Below are positions 24,477 to 33,822 of a stretch of DNA of 64,000 bases, piece by piece. A program made the translations under genes and the position numbers. Location of the stretch: positions 72,038 to 136,037 of the forward strand of contig UCEZ01000018.1 in NCBI GenBank assembly GCA_900471525.1. Direction: 5' to 3'. A model generated the notes under the pieces. The model saw only the letters and a program-made list of their open reading frames with translations. It had not been told where the DNA came from and searched no databases. The stretch is from Hyphomicrobiales bacterium (GTDB lineage Bacteria > Pseudomonadota > Alphaproteobacteria > Rhizobiales > Rhizobiaceae). How positions within the stretch are numbered: position 1 is the stretch's first letter; the number at the start of each line of letters is the position of its first letter.

Positions 24477-26234
24477 TCAGGCCGCCGCGTGGCTCTTGCG
24501 GACGTCCTCGTCGGTGAGGATGCCGCTGGCCCTGAGCAAGGATGCAAACCGGCCGTTGCTCTGGCTCAGTTCGTTGAAGCCACCCATCTCGACGATCCGG
24601 CCGTGATCCATGAAGATCACCAGATCGGCTTCGCGCACCGTCGACAGGCGATGGGCGATGATGAAGGTGGTGCGATCCTTGCGCAGGTTGTCGATCGCAA
24701 CCTTGACGCGGTTTTCCGTCTCGACGTCGAGCGCACTGGTCGCTTCGTCGAGGACGAGGATCGGCGCATTCTTCAGGATCGCCCGGGCAATGGCGATACG
24801 CTGGCGCTCACCGCCGGACAGCCGGTTGCCACGTTCGCCGACGCGTGTCTCGTAGCCGCCCTCGCGGCATTCGATGAAGTCGGCTGCCGCTGCTGCTTCG
24901 GCTGCCTCCATCACCTCGACGAGGGACGCGTCTTCGCGACCAAGGCGGATGTTTTCACAGATCGACCGGTTGAGCAGGCCCGCATCCTGGAAGACGGTGG
25001 CGATCGAGCGGCGCAGCGACTTGCGGGTCACCGTGGAGATGTCGACGCCATCGACCAGGATCTTGCCGCCGGCAGGCTCATGGACGCGCTGCAGAAGGTT
25101 GACCAGCGTCGTCTTGCCGGCACCGGTCGGGCCGACGATGGCGATCGTCTGACCAGCCTTGGCGGTGAAGGACACGTCGCGCAGGCCTTCGTTCGAATTG
25201 GCGAAGTTGAAGGATACGTCGCGGAATTCGACTTCGCCGTGGACATGGTTCAATTCGCCGGCATCGGCAGGTTCTTCGCGTTCGCGGACCGAATCTTCCA
25301 GGACGAAGAAATCTTCAAGCTTGGCGCGAGCTTCGAAAATCTGCGTGACGAAAGCCTTCATCTGGTCGAGGCGACCGATAAGCAGGCCGGCAAAGCCGAT
25401 GAACGCAATGACATCGCCGATACCGAGTTCGCCCTTCTGCACCAGGAAGGTGCCGATGACGAGGATTGCCATCATCGAGATGGTCGACGCCATGCGGTTC
25501 AGAGCGCTGGCGAGCGCCCACCAGTCGAGGACCGGTAGCTGGGCGGAGATCAGTTTCTGGGTAAAATTCTTCAGTTCGCGGGTTTCGGCCTCGATGCGGT
25601 TGTAGCTGTGCACGACGGAAACGTTGCTGATCGAGTCAGAGACGTGCGAGAAAACCGTGTGATAGTGGTCCTCGACGGAGGCTTGGCCTTCCTTGGTCCG
25701 GGTCATGACGAACTTGCCGACGACGACATAGAGCACGCCGAGAACGACGAGAACGAGTGACAGGCGAACATCCATGGCAAAGGCCGTGGGAACGAGAAGC
25801 GTCAGCGCGACGGCGGTTGCCAGATGCTGGCGCATGAATTCGAGCCAGAGGCCGAACAGCGTCTCGCAGGCGCGCAACAGGGTGTGCAGAGCATTGGATG
25901 TGCCGCGCTGGGTGTGCCACGACAAGGGCATGGCGATGATGCGGCCGAAAGCTTCGGTGATCAGGGTCGAGCGGCGTGTATGCGCCAGCCGGTCCGCCTC
26001 GCGGGCGACAAGCACGAAGGCGACCGTATTGAAGACGCCAAGGCCTGCCCACATCAACAGCATGGGCGTGACTGCCTGTTTGGAGGAGATCGCGTCGATG
26101 ATGCGGCCGAACAGAATGGGCTCGGCAATCGTGATGACCGCCAGGACGATATTGGCGATAACGATCGCGGAGACGCGGAGCTTGTGCACGGCAAGATACT
26201 GAAGCGCTCTTGCATAGACCTGGAACAATGACAC
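24477..26234 (-). CDS. ndvA: Cyclic beta-1,2-glucan ABC exporter (NdvA/ChvA)
   Basis: A 585-residue half-transporter with membrane and ATPase domains in one chain; it exports cyclic beta-1,2-glucan to the periplasm as a dimer. The first 300 residues hold six membrane helices starting with SAIVIANIVLAVITIAEPILF. The nucleotide-binding domain has Walker A GPTGAGKTT near residue 370, signature LSGGERQR, Walker B ILVLDEATSALD, and the switch histidine in IIAHRLSTV. The start is GTG at 26234, because an AGAGGG site sits upstream and the protein then begins SLFQVYARAL like NdvA; a longer frame starting at 26282 is rejected. It is transcribed away from expR. Confidence 0.96.
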   Translation of the reverse strand: MSLFQVYARALQYLAVHKLRVSAIVIANIVLAVITIAEPILFGRIIDAISSKQAVTPMLLMWAGLGVFNTVAFVLVAREADRLAHTRRSTLITEAFGRIIAMPLSWHTQRGTSNALHTLLRACETLFGLWLEFMRQHLATAVALTLLVPTAFAMDVRLSLVLVVLGVLYVVVGKFVMTRTKEGQASVEDHYHTVFSHVSDSISNVSVVHSYNRIEAETRELKNFTQKLISAQLPVLDWWALASALNRMASTISMMAILVIGTFLVQKGELGIGDVIAFIGFAGLLIGRLDQMKAFVTQIFEARAKLEDFFVLEDSVREREEPADAGELNHVHGEVEFRDVSFNFANSNEGLRDVSFTAKAGQTIAIVGPTGAGKTTLVNLLQRVHEPAGGKILVDGVDISTVTRKSLRRSIATVFQDAGLLNRSICENIRLGREDASLVEVMEAAEAAAAADFIECREGGYETRVGERGNRLSGGERQRIAIARAILKNAPILVLDEATSALDVETENRVKVAIDNLRKDRTTFIIAHRLSTVREADLVIFMDHGRIVEMGGFNELSQSNGRFASLLRASGILTDEDVRKSHAAA

Positions 26235-26691
26235 TGTCTTATCCCTCTTGGGCAGTTGGTTTGCGGTGCAATGAAAAAGCAACAGGGCATTTGCATCGCG
26301 GGGAAACGGCTGAAAAAGAAAAGATTTGTTTGGAAAAAGTATTCATTCCCTCATCCGGAGTTGATGGAACGAAAATTCCAGAACTGATCTTCCTCATCCT
26401 TCCGTCATATTCTTTTCGAAACACCGTCGCCGATTATCTTTTGGCTTCGCCGAGCAAACTTGATTATGATAAACCTTAAAGGCGATTGGAGATTTCTGAC
26501 GCCTCAAAGCCGACCATTCATAGCTTGCTATTTTTTGCACCTTGCAGTTCGAAGGCGATGCGGTGTTAGGTGGTTTCATGACTGACGTTGGGGATTATTG
26601 CGATTGCAACATGAATGGGTGCTGAACAGGACTTCATGTTGCGCCGCAACGAGTGCGGTCAAAGGCTAAAATTGATTTTGAAGGGGCATTT
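26235..26691. promoter_or_regulatory. AT-rich divergent gap between ndvA and expR
   Basis: A 457-base stretch, clearly more AT-rich than the genes on either side (for example A-rich runs near 26310-26340 and TTGATTATGATAAACC near 26460). It must hold the promoters of ndvA and expR. I see no convincing lux-box palindrome, RNA gene or open frame. Confidence 0.5.
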
Positions 26692-27432
26692 ATGAATATC
26701 ACATTGCTGGTGCAATTTTTGGCGCTCATAGACGAGATGAGGAGCAGAGACGAGATCGTTCAGGAATTCGAACGGCTTCTCGACCGCTACGGTTTTGACT
26801 TTTATGGGGTCGTGCGCCAGCCCAAGCCCGATGAAAATCCGCTGAGCCTCCTGCTCGCCGGCCGCTGGCCGGACGGCTGGCCGCAGATCTACATCAAGAA
26901 GAAATATGTCATCATCGATCCGACGATCCGGTACCTCGGCCACGCACAACGCGGCTTCCGCTGGCGCGATACCTTGGTTGCCTTCCGTTCCGACCCGCAT
27001 CGCAAGCGCATGGAGCGCATGATGGTGGAAGCGCGAGGCCACGGCCTCTATGACGGATATATATTCCCCGTTCACGGGCGCCGCGGACTGCTCGGCAATA
27101 TGACGGTCGGCGGCCGCGTTGTCGATTTAAGCCCGGTGGAAATGAGCCTGTTCGACGGCATTGCCAAGAAAATATTCTGGCGGCTTCTGGAATTGACCGA
27201 TCCGGCGATCCTTGCCCAAATGGTGTCCACCGTCGATGTGCAGATGACCCGTCGCGAGATGGAGGCCCTGAATTATCTGGCAGACGGGATGACCTCGAAC
27301 GAGATCAGCAAGATCCTCGATATCTCCAACCACACCGTGGACTGGTACATGAACGGTATCCAGGAAAAGCTGAAGGCGAAAAACCGTCATCATGCTGTCG
27401 CGCTGTCGTTTCGCCTGGGGCTGATTTCCTGA
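26692..27432 (+). CDS. expR: LuxR-type quorum-sensing regulator, ExpR-like
   Basis: A 246-residue two-domain regulator. The N-terminal autoinducer-binding domain keeps all five ligand-pocket positions of TraR at exact spacing: W and Y in WPQIY, D-P in IIDPTI, and W in RGFRW, equivalent to W57, Y61, D70, P71 and W85. The C-terminal DNA-binding domain (residues about 180-240) reads MTRREMEALNYLADGMTSNEI with the conserved E, L and G, then TVDWYMNGIQEKL. ATG at 26692 follows AAGGGG at six bases, which settles the start; an upstream GTG at 26653 is rejected. The position between ndvA and pyc is that of expR in Sinorhizobium meliloti. No luxI gene is nearby. Confidence 0.85.
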   Translation: MNITLLVQFLALIDEMRSRDEIVQEFERLLDRYGFDFYGVVRQPKPDENPLSLLLAGRWPDGWPQIYIKKKYVIIDPTIRYLGHAQRGFRWRDTLVAFRSDPHRKRMERMMVEARGHGLYDGYIFPVHGRRGLLGNMTVGGRVVDLSPVEMSLFDGIAKKIFWRLLELTDPAILAQMVSTVDVQMTRREMEALNYLADGMTSNEISKILDISNHTVDWYMNGIQEKLKAKNRHHAVALSFRLGLIS

Positions 27433-27547
27433 GCGAAAAATGAATCTCGCTCAAGCGCGACTCTGAAATTGAACTTCAAGTCATGAAACGCTAATAATTC
27501 TTTTCGCGGTGCAGCATTGCCGCGTTTCAAGTCTTGAGGAGTCCGAC

Positions 27548-30500
27548 TTGCCCATTTCTAAAATCCTTGTCGCCAACCGTTCTGAAATTGCCATTCGCGT
27601 GTTTCGCGCTGCAAACGAACTGGGAATAAAAACGGTTGCGATATGGGCTGAGGAGGACAAGCTGGCGCTCCACCGGTTCAAGGCGGACGAGAGCTACCAA
27701 GTCGGGCGCGGGGCGCATCTGGCCCGCGATCTCGGGCCGATCGAAAGCTATCTGTCGATCGAGGAGATCATCCGGGTTGCCAAGCTGTCGGGTGCCGACG
27801 CCATTCATCCTGGTTACGGCCTTTTGTCGGAAAGCCCGGAATTCGTCGATGCCTGCAAGGCGGCCGGCATCATCTTCATCGGCCCGACGGGCGACACGAT
27901 GCGGCGTCTGGGCAACAAGGTCGCTGCGCGCAATCTCGCAATCGAGATCGGCGTGCCCGTTGTTCCGGCGACCGAGCCGCTGCCTGACGACATGGCGGTG
28001 GTGGCGAAGATGGCCGAGGAGATCGGCTATCCGGTGATGCTGAAGGCGTCCTGGGGCGGTGGTGGCCGCGGCATGCGGGCCATTCGCGACCCGAAGGACC
28101 TGTCGCGCGAAGTGACGGAAGCCAAGCGCGAGGCAATGGCCGCCTTCGGCAAAGACGAAGTCTATCTGGAAAAACTGGTCGAGCGCGCCCGCCACGTCGA
28201 AAGCCAGGTGCTGGGTGATACGCATGGCAATGTCGTGCATCTGTTCGAGCGCGACTGTTCGGTCCAGCGCCGTAACCAGAAGGTCGTCGAGCGCGCGCCG
28301 GCGCCGTATCTGACGGAAGCGCAACGTCAGGAACTGGCTGGATATTCCACCCGCATTGCCCAGGCGACGAACTATGTCGGGGCCGGCACCGTCGAATATC
28401 TGATGGATATGGATAGCGGCAAATTCTACTTCATCGAAGTCAATCCGCGCATCCAGGTCGAGCACACGGTCACCGAAGTCGTCACCGGCATCGATATCGT
28501 CAAGGCGCAGATTCACATTCTCGAAGGCTTTGCCATCGGCACGCCGGAATCGGGCGTTCCGAAGCAGGAGGACATCCGTCTCAACGGCCATGCGCTGCAG
28601 TGCCGCATCACCACCGAAGATCCGGAGCAGAACTTCATCCCCGACTATGGCCGCATCACCGGCTACCGCTCGGCCTCAGGCTTTGGAATCAGACTCGACG
28701 GCGGCACGGCCTATCCCGGCGCGGTCATCACCCGCTTTTACGATCCGCTGCTGGTGAAGGTCACCGCCTGGGCGCCGAGCCCGCAGGAGACGATCGCCCG
28801 TATGGACCGGGCGCTGCGCGAGTTCCGTATCCGCGGCGTCGCCACCAACCTCACCTTCCTCGAAGCGATCATCGCGCATCCGAAGTTCAAGGATAACAGC
28901 TATACGACCCGGTTCATCGACACGACACCGGAACTGTTCCAGCAGGTCAAGCGCCAGGACCGCGCCACCAAGCTGCTCACCTATCTCGCCGACGTCACCG
29001 TCAACGGTCATCCGGAAGCCAAGGGCCGGCCGAAGCCAAGTGCGGATGCCGCCAAGCCGGTCGTCCCCCATAGCAAGGCCGCCATCGTCGATGGCACCAA
29101 GCAGAAACTAGACGCGCTCGGTCCGAAGAAGTTCGCCGAATGGGTACGTGCCGAAAAGCGTGTGCTTCTGACCGATACGACCATGCGCGACGGCCACCAG
29201 TCGCTGTTGGCAACGCGGGTGCGCACCTATGATATCTCCCGCATCGCCGGCACCTATGCCCGCGCGCTGCCGAACCTGTTCTCTTTGGAATGCTGGGGCG
29301 GGGCCACCTTCGACGTCTCCATGCGCTTCCTGACGGAAGATCCGTGGGAGCGTCTTGCCAGGGTGCGCGAGGATGCGCCGAACCTGCTCTTGCAGATGCT
29401 TCTGCGCGGCGCCAACGGTGTCGGCTACAAGAACTATCCCGACAATGTCGTCAAATATTTCGTCCGCCAGGCGGCCAAGGGGGGCATCGACGTCTTCCGT
29501 GTCTTCGACTGCCTGAACTGGGTCGACAACATGCGCGTGTCGATGGATGCGGTGGCGGAAGAGAACAGGATCTGCGAGGCGGCGATCTGCTATACCGGCG
29601 ATATCCTCAACTCCGCCCGCCCGAAATACGACCTGAAATACTATACCGCGCTCGCCACCGAATTGGAGAAGGCCGGTGCGCATATGATCGCACTGAAGGA
29701 CATGGCCGGGCTGTTGAAGCCGGCCGCCGCGACGGTGCTGTTCAAGGCGCTGCGCGAGGCGACCGACCTGCCGATCCATTTCCACACCCATGACACTTCG
29801 GGCATTGCCGCGGCAACGGTGCTTGCGGCCGTCGATGCCGGCGTCGATGTCGTCGATGCGGCGATGGATGCCTTCTCGGGCAACACCTCACAGCCCTGCC
29901 TCGGCTCGATCGTCGAGGCGCTGCGCGGCACCGAGCGCGATCCGGGCCTCGATCCGGAATGGATTCGCCGCATCTCGTTCTACTGGGAAGCCGTACGCAA
30001 CCAGTACGCCGCCTTCGAAAGCGACCTCAAGGGACCTGCCTCGGAAGTCTACCTGCATGAAATGCCGGGCGGCCAGTTCACCAACCTCAAGGAACAGGCC
30101 CGTTCGCTGGGTCTCGAAACCCGCTGGCATCAGGTGGCGCAGGCCTATGCCGATGCCAACCAGATGTTCGGCGATATTGTCAAGGTAACACCGTCTTCCA
30201 AGGTGGTCGGCGACATGGCGCTGATGATGGTGTCTCAGGATTTGACGGTTGCCGATGTCAAAAACCCGGCCAAGGATGTGTCCTTCCCGGATTCGGTCGT
30301 GTCGATGCTGAAGGGCGATCTCGGCCAGCCGCCGGGCGGATGGCCGAAGGCGCTGCAGGAAAAGGCGCTGAAGGGTGAAAAGGCCTATACCGAACGTCCC
30401 GGTTCGCTGCTCGCTGACGCCGATCTCGATGCAGAGCGGAAGGACATCGAAACCAAGATCGAGCGCGAGGTCAGCGACTTCGAGTTCGCGTCCTATCTGA

Positions 30501-31006
30501 TGTATCCGAAGGTCTTCACCGACTATGCATTGGCCGCCGATACATACGGTCCCGTCAGCGTGCTGCCCACGCCAGCCTATTTCTACGGGCTTTCGGCCGG
30601 CGAGGAATTGCTGCCGGAGCTTGAAAAGGGCGTCTCGCTGGTCATCCTGCATCAGGCCAAGAGCGAAGTCGACGAGCAGGCAATGGTCAAGGTGTTCTTC
30701 GAACTCAACGGCCAGCCGCGCCTGATCAAGGTTCCGGATCGCAACCGCGCGGCCTCCAGCGCCGCACGCCGCAAGGCCGATCTCGGCAACGCCGCGCATC
30801 TCGGCGCGCCGATGCCCGGCGTTATCTCGACGGTCTCCGTCTCGCCCGGCCAGACGGTGAAGTCCGGCGATGTGCTGCTCTCCATCGAGGCGATGAAGAT
30901 GGAAACCGCCCTGCACGCCGAAAAAGACGGCACGATCGCCGAAGTGCTCGTCAAAACCGGAGACCAGATCGATGCAAAGGATTTGCTGGTCGTCTACGGC
31001 GGGTGA
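27548..31006 (+). CDS. pyc: Pyruvate carboxylase
   Basis: A 1152-residue single-chain biotin enzyme that makes oxaloacetate from pyruvate, bicarbonate and ATP; it refills the citric acid cycle and is the main anaplerotic enzyme of rhizobia. Domains in order: biotin carboxylase (residues 1-460; KASWGGGGRGMR glycine loop, EVNPRIQVEHTVTE), carboxyltransferase (about 530-820; DTTMRDGHQSLLATR, and the metal-binding HFHTHDTSG), then the biotin carrier with EAMKME, the biotin lysine near residue 1118. The start is TTG at 27548, set by GAGGAG six bases upstream and by the usual N-terminus PISKILVANRSE. The gene follows expR on the same strand after 115 bases. Confidence 0.97.
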   Translation: MPISKILVANRSEIAIRVFRAANELGIKTVAIWAEEDKLALHRFKADESYQVGRGAHLARDLGPIESYLSIEEIIRVAKLSGADAIHPGYGLLSESPEFVDACKAAGIIFIGPTGDTMRRLGNKVAARNLAIEIGVPVVPATEPLPDDMAVVAKMAEEIGYPVMLKASWGGGGRGMRAIRDPKDLSREVTEAKREAMAAFGKDEVYLEKLVERARHVESQVLGDTHGNVVHLFERDCSVQRRNQKVVERAPAPYLTEAQRQELAGYSTRIAQATNYVGAGTVEYLMDMDSGKFYFIEVNPRIQVEHTVTEVVTGIDIVKAQIHILEGFAIGTPESGVPKQEDIRLNGHALQCRITTEDPEQNFIPDYGRITGYRSASGFGIRLDGGTAYPGAVITRFYDPLLVKVTAWAPSPQETIARMDRALREFRIRGVATNLTFLEAIIAHPKFKDNSYTTRFIDTTPELFQQVKRQDRATKLLTYLADVTVNGHPEAKGRPKPSADAAKPVVPHSKAAIVDGTKQKLDALGPKKFAEWVRAEKRVLLTDTTMRDGHQSLLATRVRTYDISRIAGTYARALPNLFSLECWGGATFDVSMRFLTEDPWERLARVREDAPNLLLQMLLRGANGVGYKNYPDNVVKYFVRQAAKGGIDVFRVFDCLNWVDNMRVSMDAVAEENRICEAAICYTGDILNSARPKYDLKYYTALATELEKAGAHMIALKDMAGLLKPAAATVLFKALREATDLPIHFHTHDTSGIAAATVLAAVDAGVDVVDAAMDAFSGNTSQPCLGSIVEALRGTERDPGLDPEWIRRISFYWEAVRNQYAAFESDLKGPASEVYLHEMPGGQFTNLKEQARSLGLETRWHQVAQAYADANQMFGDIVKVTPSSKVVGDMALMMVSQDLTVADVKNPAKDVSFPDSVVSMLKGDLGQPPGGWPKALQEKALKGEKAYTERPGSLLADADLDAERKDIETKIEREVSDFEFASYLMYPKVFTDYALAADTYGPVSVLPTPAYFYGLSAGEELLPELEKGVSLVILHQAKSEVDEQAMVKVFFELNGQPRLIKVPDRNRAASSAARRKADLGNAAHLGAPMPGVISTVSVSPGQTVKSGDVLLSIEAMKMETALHAEKDGTIAEVLVKTGDQIDAKDLLVVYGG

Positions 31007-31015
31007 ATATCGATG

Positions 31016-31051
31016 AGGCAGGGGCGCTGGTTTCGGCGCCCTTGCCTGTTT
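31016..31051 (+). terminator. Terminator of pyc
   Basis: A 12-bp stem with one mismatch (AGGCAGGGGCGC / GCGCCCTTGCCT), followed by GTTT, lies ten bases after the pyc stop. Confidence 0.7.
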
Positions 31052-31066
31052 CCCGGATGGGACCTC

Positions 31067-32002
31067 TCAAATACCCGGTTTTTCGCCAACCTTTCCAAGG
31101 GAAGGCGAACTGGCGTTGCCTGCCACAAAATCCAGGAAGGCCCGCACCTTCGCAGGAGGCAGGTGGCGTGAAGGGTAATAGGCGTAGAGCGGAAACATCT
31201 CGTCCGACCATTCCGGCAGGATCTGGATCAGATCTCCGCGAGAGAGCCAGGGGCCGAGCCCGAGTTCAAGGCTCTGGAACAGGCCATAGCCCGCCACGCA
31301 TGCCTCGATGGCCGTTGAAGGGTCGTCCGTGGTGATGCGACCGCGCACATTCGCCTCGTGCCGCTCGGCTCCCCGGAAAAACTCCCAGGGAAACGGCCGT
31401 CCCGTCTGGGGATCACGAAAGAGTATGGCATCGTGGCCGGATAGGTCACCCAGCGTTGTCGGGACGCCGCGTTGCTTAAGATAGGCGGGCGAGGCGCAGG
31501 TCAGCACACGCGTTTCCAGAAGTTTACGCGCCACGAGCATATCTCCCGTCGCTGGTCCAAACCGCACGGCAATGTCGACGCCCTTCATCATGTCTTCCCG
31601 ATGATTGCTGACGATCAGTTCGACCGAAAGGGCAGGATAGGCCGCAAGGAGGTCCGGCAGGCGCGGGGCCAGCACCATGCGCGCAAACCACGGATCCACA
31701 TTCACGCGCAAACGTCCGCCGACGATGGCCGCCGCGCCAGCGGCCTCCGTCGCGGCTTCCTCAATGCCCGCGAGCAGGGGCGTCACTTGCGCATAAAACC
31801 GCTGGCCCTCTTCGGTCAGCGTTACCGCTCGGGGCGTGCGGTCGAACAGGCGAACCCCGACCCGTGCCTCGAGTCGCGACACCGCCCGGCTGACACCGGA
31901 TGGCGTAAGGCCAAGCGCCTCGGCTGCCCGGGCAAAGTTTCCTGCCTCGCAGACAGCAGTGAGCACGCCGACGCTCGTCAGCAGCCGTGCATCAAAACCC
32001 AT
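31067..32002 (-). CDS. LysR-family regulator, divergent from an NmrA-type gene
   Basis: A 311-residue LysR transcription factor. The helix-turn-helix lies at about residues 8-68 (CEAGNFARAAEALGLTPSGVSRAVSRLEARVG), followed by the linker helix and an effector domain like that of the CrgA/AaeR-type branch (VDIAVRFGP, DPSTAIEACVAGYGL). The ATG at 32002 faces the NmrA-like gene across 154 bases with an inverted repeat. A regulator of that neighbour is the natural inference, perhaps in response to a redox or electrophile signal. Confidence 0.9.
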   Translation of the reverse strand: MGFDARLLTSVGVLTAVCEAGNFARAAEALGLTPSGVSRAVSRLEARVGVRLFDRTPRAVTLTEEGQRFYAQVTPLLAGIEEAATEAAGAAAIVGGRLRVNVDPWFARMVLAPRLPDLLAAYPALSVELIVSNHREDMMKGVDIAVRFGPATGDMLVARKLLETRVLTCASPAYLKQRGVPTTLGDLSGHDAILFRDPQTGRPFPWEFFRGAERHEANVRGRITTDDPSTAIEACVAGYGLFQSLELGLGPWLSRGDLIQILPEWSDEMFPLYAYYPSRHLPPAKVRAFLDFVAGNASSPSLGKVGEKPGI

Positions 32003-32039
32003 GCGGTTTCTCCCAATCAGTGATTTTTAGTCATCTTAG

Positions 32040-32067
32040 CAATGATCTTTATGCGCTCCAATCATTG
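32040..32067. promoter_or_regulatory. Candidate LysR operator
   Basis: An inverted repeat CAATGAT, 14 bases, ATCATTG lies in the gap between the LysR gene and the NmrA-like gene, 37 bases from the LysR start. Size and place fit a LysR binding site. Confidence 0.45.
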
Positions 32068-32156
32068 ATGTCAGTCGGTTAGAAATCCCTGGACGAAACA
32101 ACCGATCTGTCGCGGTTGCGCTGCGCGGATCCCGGTCTTCAAACAAGGAGAGAAGA

Positions 32157-33017
32157 ATGTATGCCATCACAGGGATCACCGGCAAAGTCGGCGGCGCTCT
32201 GGCCGAGGAGCTGCTGGCGGCAGGCAAAGCCGTTCGGGCGGTTGCCCGCGACAGGAGCAAGGCAGCCGTCTGGGCTGAGCGCGGTTGCGATGTCGCCGTA
32301 GCGAATATGGAGGACGCCGGGGCGCTTGCTTCGGCCTTTGCCGGCGCAGAGGCGGTCTTCATTCTGCCGCCGTCCGAGTTCGACCCGAAACCGGGCTACC
32401 TGGAGGCGCGCCGGGTGATCGACGCGGTGGTAGCGGCCCTCGTTGCGTCCTCGCCGGCAAGGGTGGTGTGCCTGTCGACGATCGGTGCCGACGCCCCTCA
32501 CGACAATCTTCTCACCCAGCGCACCCTGATGGAGGCGGCGTTCTCGGTGCTTTCCATCCCCGCGACGTTTCTTCGCCCCGGTTGGTTCATAGAGAATGCC
32601 CAGTGGGACCTTCCCTCCGCCCGTAACGAGGGGGTGATCCACAGCTTGCTTTTCCCGCTCGACAAACGGTTTCCGATGGTGGCGACGCGGGATGTCGGCC
32701 GGACGGCTGCCTGCCTGATGCAGGAAGAATGGTCGGGAAAGCGCGTCGTCGAGCTGGAAGGTCCGACCCGGGTTTCGCCGAACGACCTCGCTGCGGCCTT
32801 TTCACAAGCTCTCGGTCGCGATGTGCGAGCCGAAGCAATTGTACGCGAGCAATGGGAAGCCTTGTTTCGCGCCCAGGGCTCTTCCAATCCCGGGCCACGG
32901 ATCAGGATGCTCGATGGCTTCAACGAAGGCTGGATCGAATTTGCCGATGCGGGAGCCCATGCGCTGAAAGGCAGCATTGACCTTCAGCAAGCGATCGATG
33001 AAATCGTCAGCGGCTGA
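32157..33017 (+). CDS. NmrA-like NAD(P)-binding protein
   Basis: A 286-residue atypical short-chain dehydrogenase. The N-terminal nucleotide-binding loop reads ITGITGKVGG, a variant of the G-x-x-G-x-x-G motif, and the central strand has VVCLSTIGADAP. There is no clear Y-x3-K catalytic pair, as in NmrA and the quinone reductase QorB group. It could be an NAD(P)H-dependent quinone reductase or a redox sensor. ATG at 32157 is preceded by AAGGAG. The gene is paired with a divergent LysR gene, an arrangement common for QorB-like proteins. Confidence 0.82.
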   Translation: MYAITGITGKVGGALAEELLAAGKAVRAVARDRSKAAVWAERGCDVAVANMEDAGALASAFAGAEAVFILPPSEFDPKPGYLEARRVIDAVVAALVASSPARVVCLSTIGADAPHDNLLTQRTLMEAAFSVLSIPATFLRPGWFIENAQWDLPSARNEGVIHSLLFPLDKRFPMVATRDVGRTAACLMQEEWSGKRVVELEGPTRVSPNDLAAAFSQALGRDVRAEAIVREQWEALFRAQGSSNPGPRIRMLDGFNEGWIEFADAGAHALKGSIDLQQAIDEIVSG

Positions 33018-33028
33018 AGCGGATGGCC

Positions 33029-33056
33029 GAGGACGGGAAGGTGCCGTCCCGTCCTC
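33029..33056. terminator. Bidirectional hairpin between NmrA-like gene and ABC operon
   Basis: A perfect 10-bp stem (GAGGACGGGA / TCCCGTCCTC) fills the 43-base gap between two convergent genes and could stop transcription from both sides. Confidence 0.65.
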
Positions 33057-33060
33057 TTGC

Positions 33061-33822
33061 TCAAATATCGTAATTATTACCCGCGCTCAGCGACGAGATG
33101 AATTTCTTCGTTCGTTCCCGTTCCGGCGTCTGGAAGATGTTCCTCGGTGCGCCGCTTTCGACGATCAGGCCACCGTCGAGGAACAGGACCTGATCGGCGA
33201 CCTTGGAGGCCAGCCGCAGGTCGTGGGTCGCCATGATCATCGTCGTGCCTTCGGCCGCAAGGCGGTTCAGCACCTCGACGACTTCTTCCGCCAGTTCCGG
33301 GTCCAGCGCCGAGGTCGGCTCGTCGCACAGCAGCACGCGCGGCGACGGCGCAAGCGCCCGGGCGATGGCGACGCGCTGCTGCTGGCCACCCGAGAGTGTT
33401 GCCGGCCAGGCATCCGCCTTGTGCGCCATGCCGACCTTTTCGAGCAGTTCCTGCGCCCGCGCCTTCGCCCTGTCTTTTGGCCATTTCAGGACCGTTACCA
33501 GTCCTTCCATGACGTTTTCGATGGCCGTCTGGTGCGGAAAGAGCTGGAAATTCTGGAAGACCATGCCGGTCTGGCGGCGCAGGCGCTGAATCGCGTCCCA
33601 TCCGGTCTTTTTGTTGGGTTCGAAGGTGATCTGCTCTTCGCCCAGCTTGATCGTGCCGGAGGTCGGGATTTCGAGCAGGTTGACGCAGCGCAGCAGCGTG
33701 CTCTTGCCGCCGCCGGAGGGGCCGACCAGGGCGGTGACGGTGCCCTCGGCAATGGTGACGCTGATGTCCTTCAGCACGACATTGTCGCCGAACTGCTTGA
33801 CGATATGGGTCAGCTCGATCAT
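33061..33822 (-). CDS. Polar amino acid ABC transporter ATPase
   Basis: A 253-residue ATPase of the GlnQ/HisP class. Walker A is GPSGGGKST at about residue 34, the signature LSGGQQQR, Walker B VLLCDEPTSALD, and the switch histidine ATHDLRL. The start ATG overlaps the permease stop by four bases (33819-33822), so it is translationally coupled to the permease. Together with the permease and binding protein upstream it forms a complete importer. Confidence 0.94.
   Translation of the reverse strand: MIELTHIVKQFGDNVVLKDISVTIAEGTVTALVGPSGGGKSTLLRCVNLLEIPTSGTIKLGEEQITFEPNKKTGWDAIQRLRRQTGMVFQNFQLFPHQTAIENVMEGLVTVLKWPKDRAKARAQELLEKVGMAHKADAWPATLSGGQQQRVAIARALAPSPRVLLCDEPTSALDPELAEEVVEVLNRLAAEGTTMIMATHDLRLASKVADQVLFLDGGLIVESGAPRNIFQTPERERTKKFISSLSAGNNYDI

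Noticed and set aside
26235..26691. A lux box upstream of expR
   Set aside because: No palindrome of about 18-20 bases with the usual symmetry was found by eye in the AT-rich gap.
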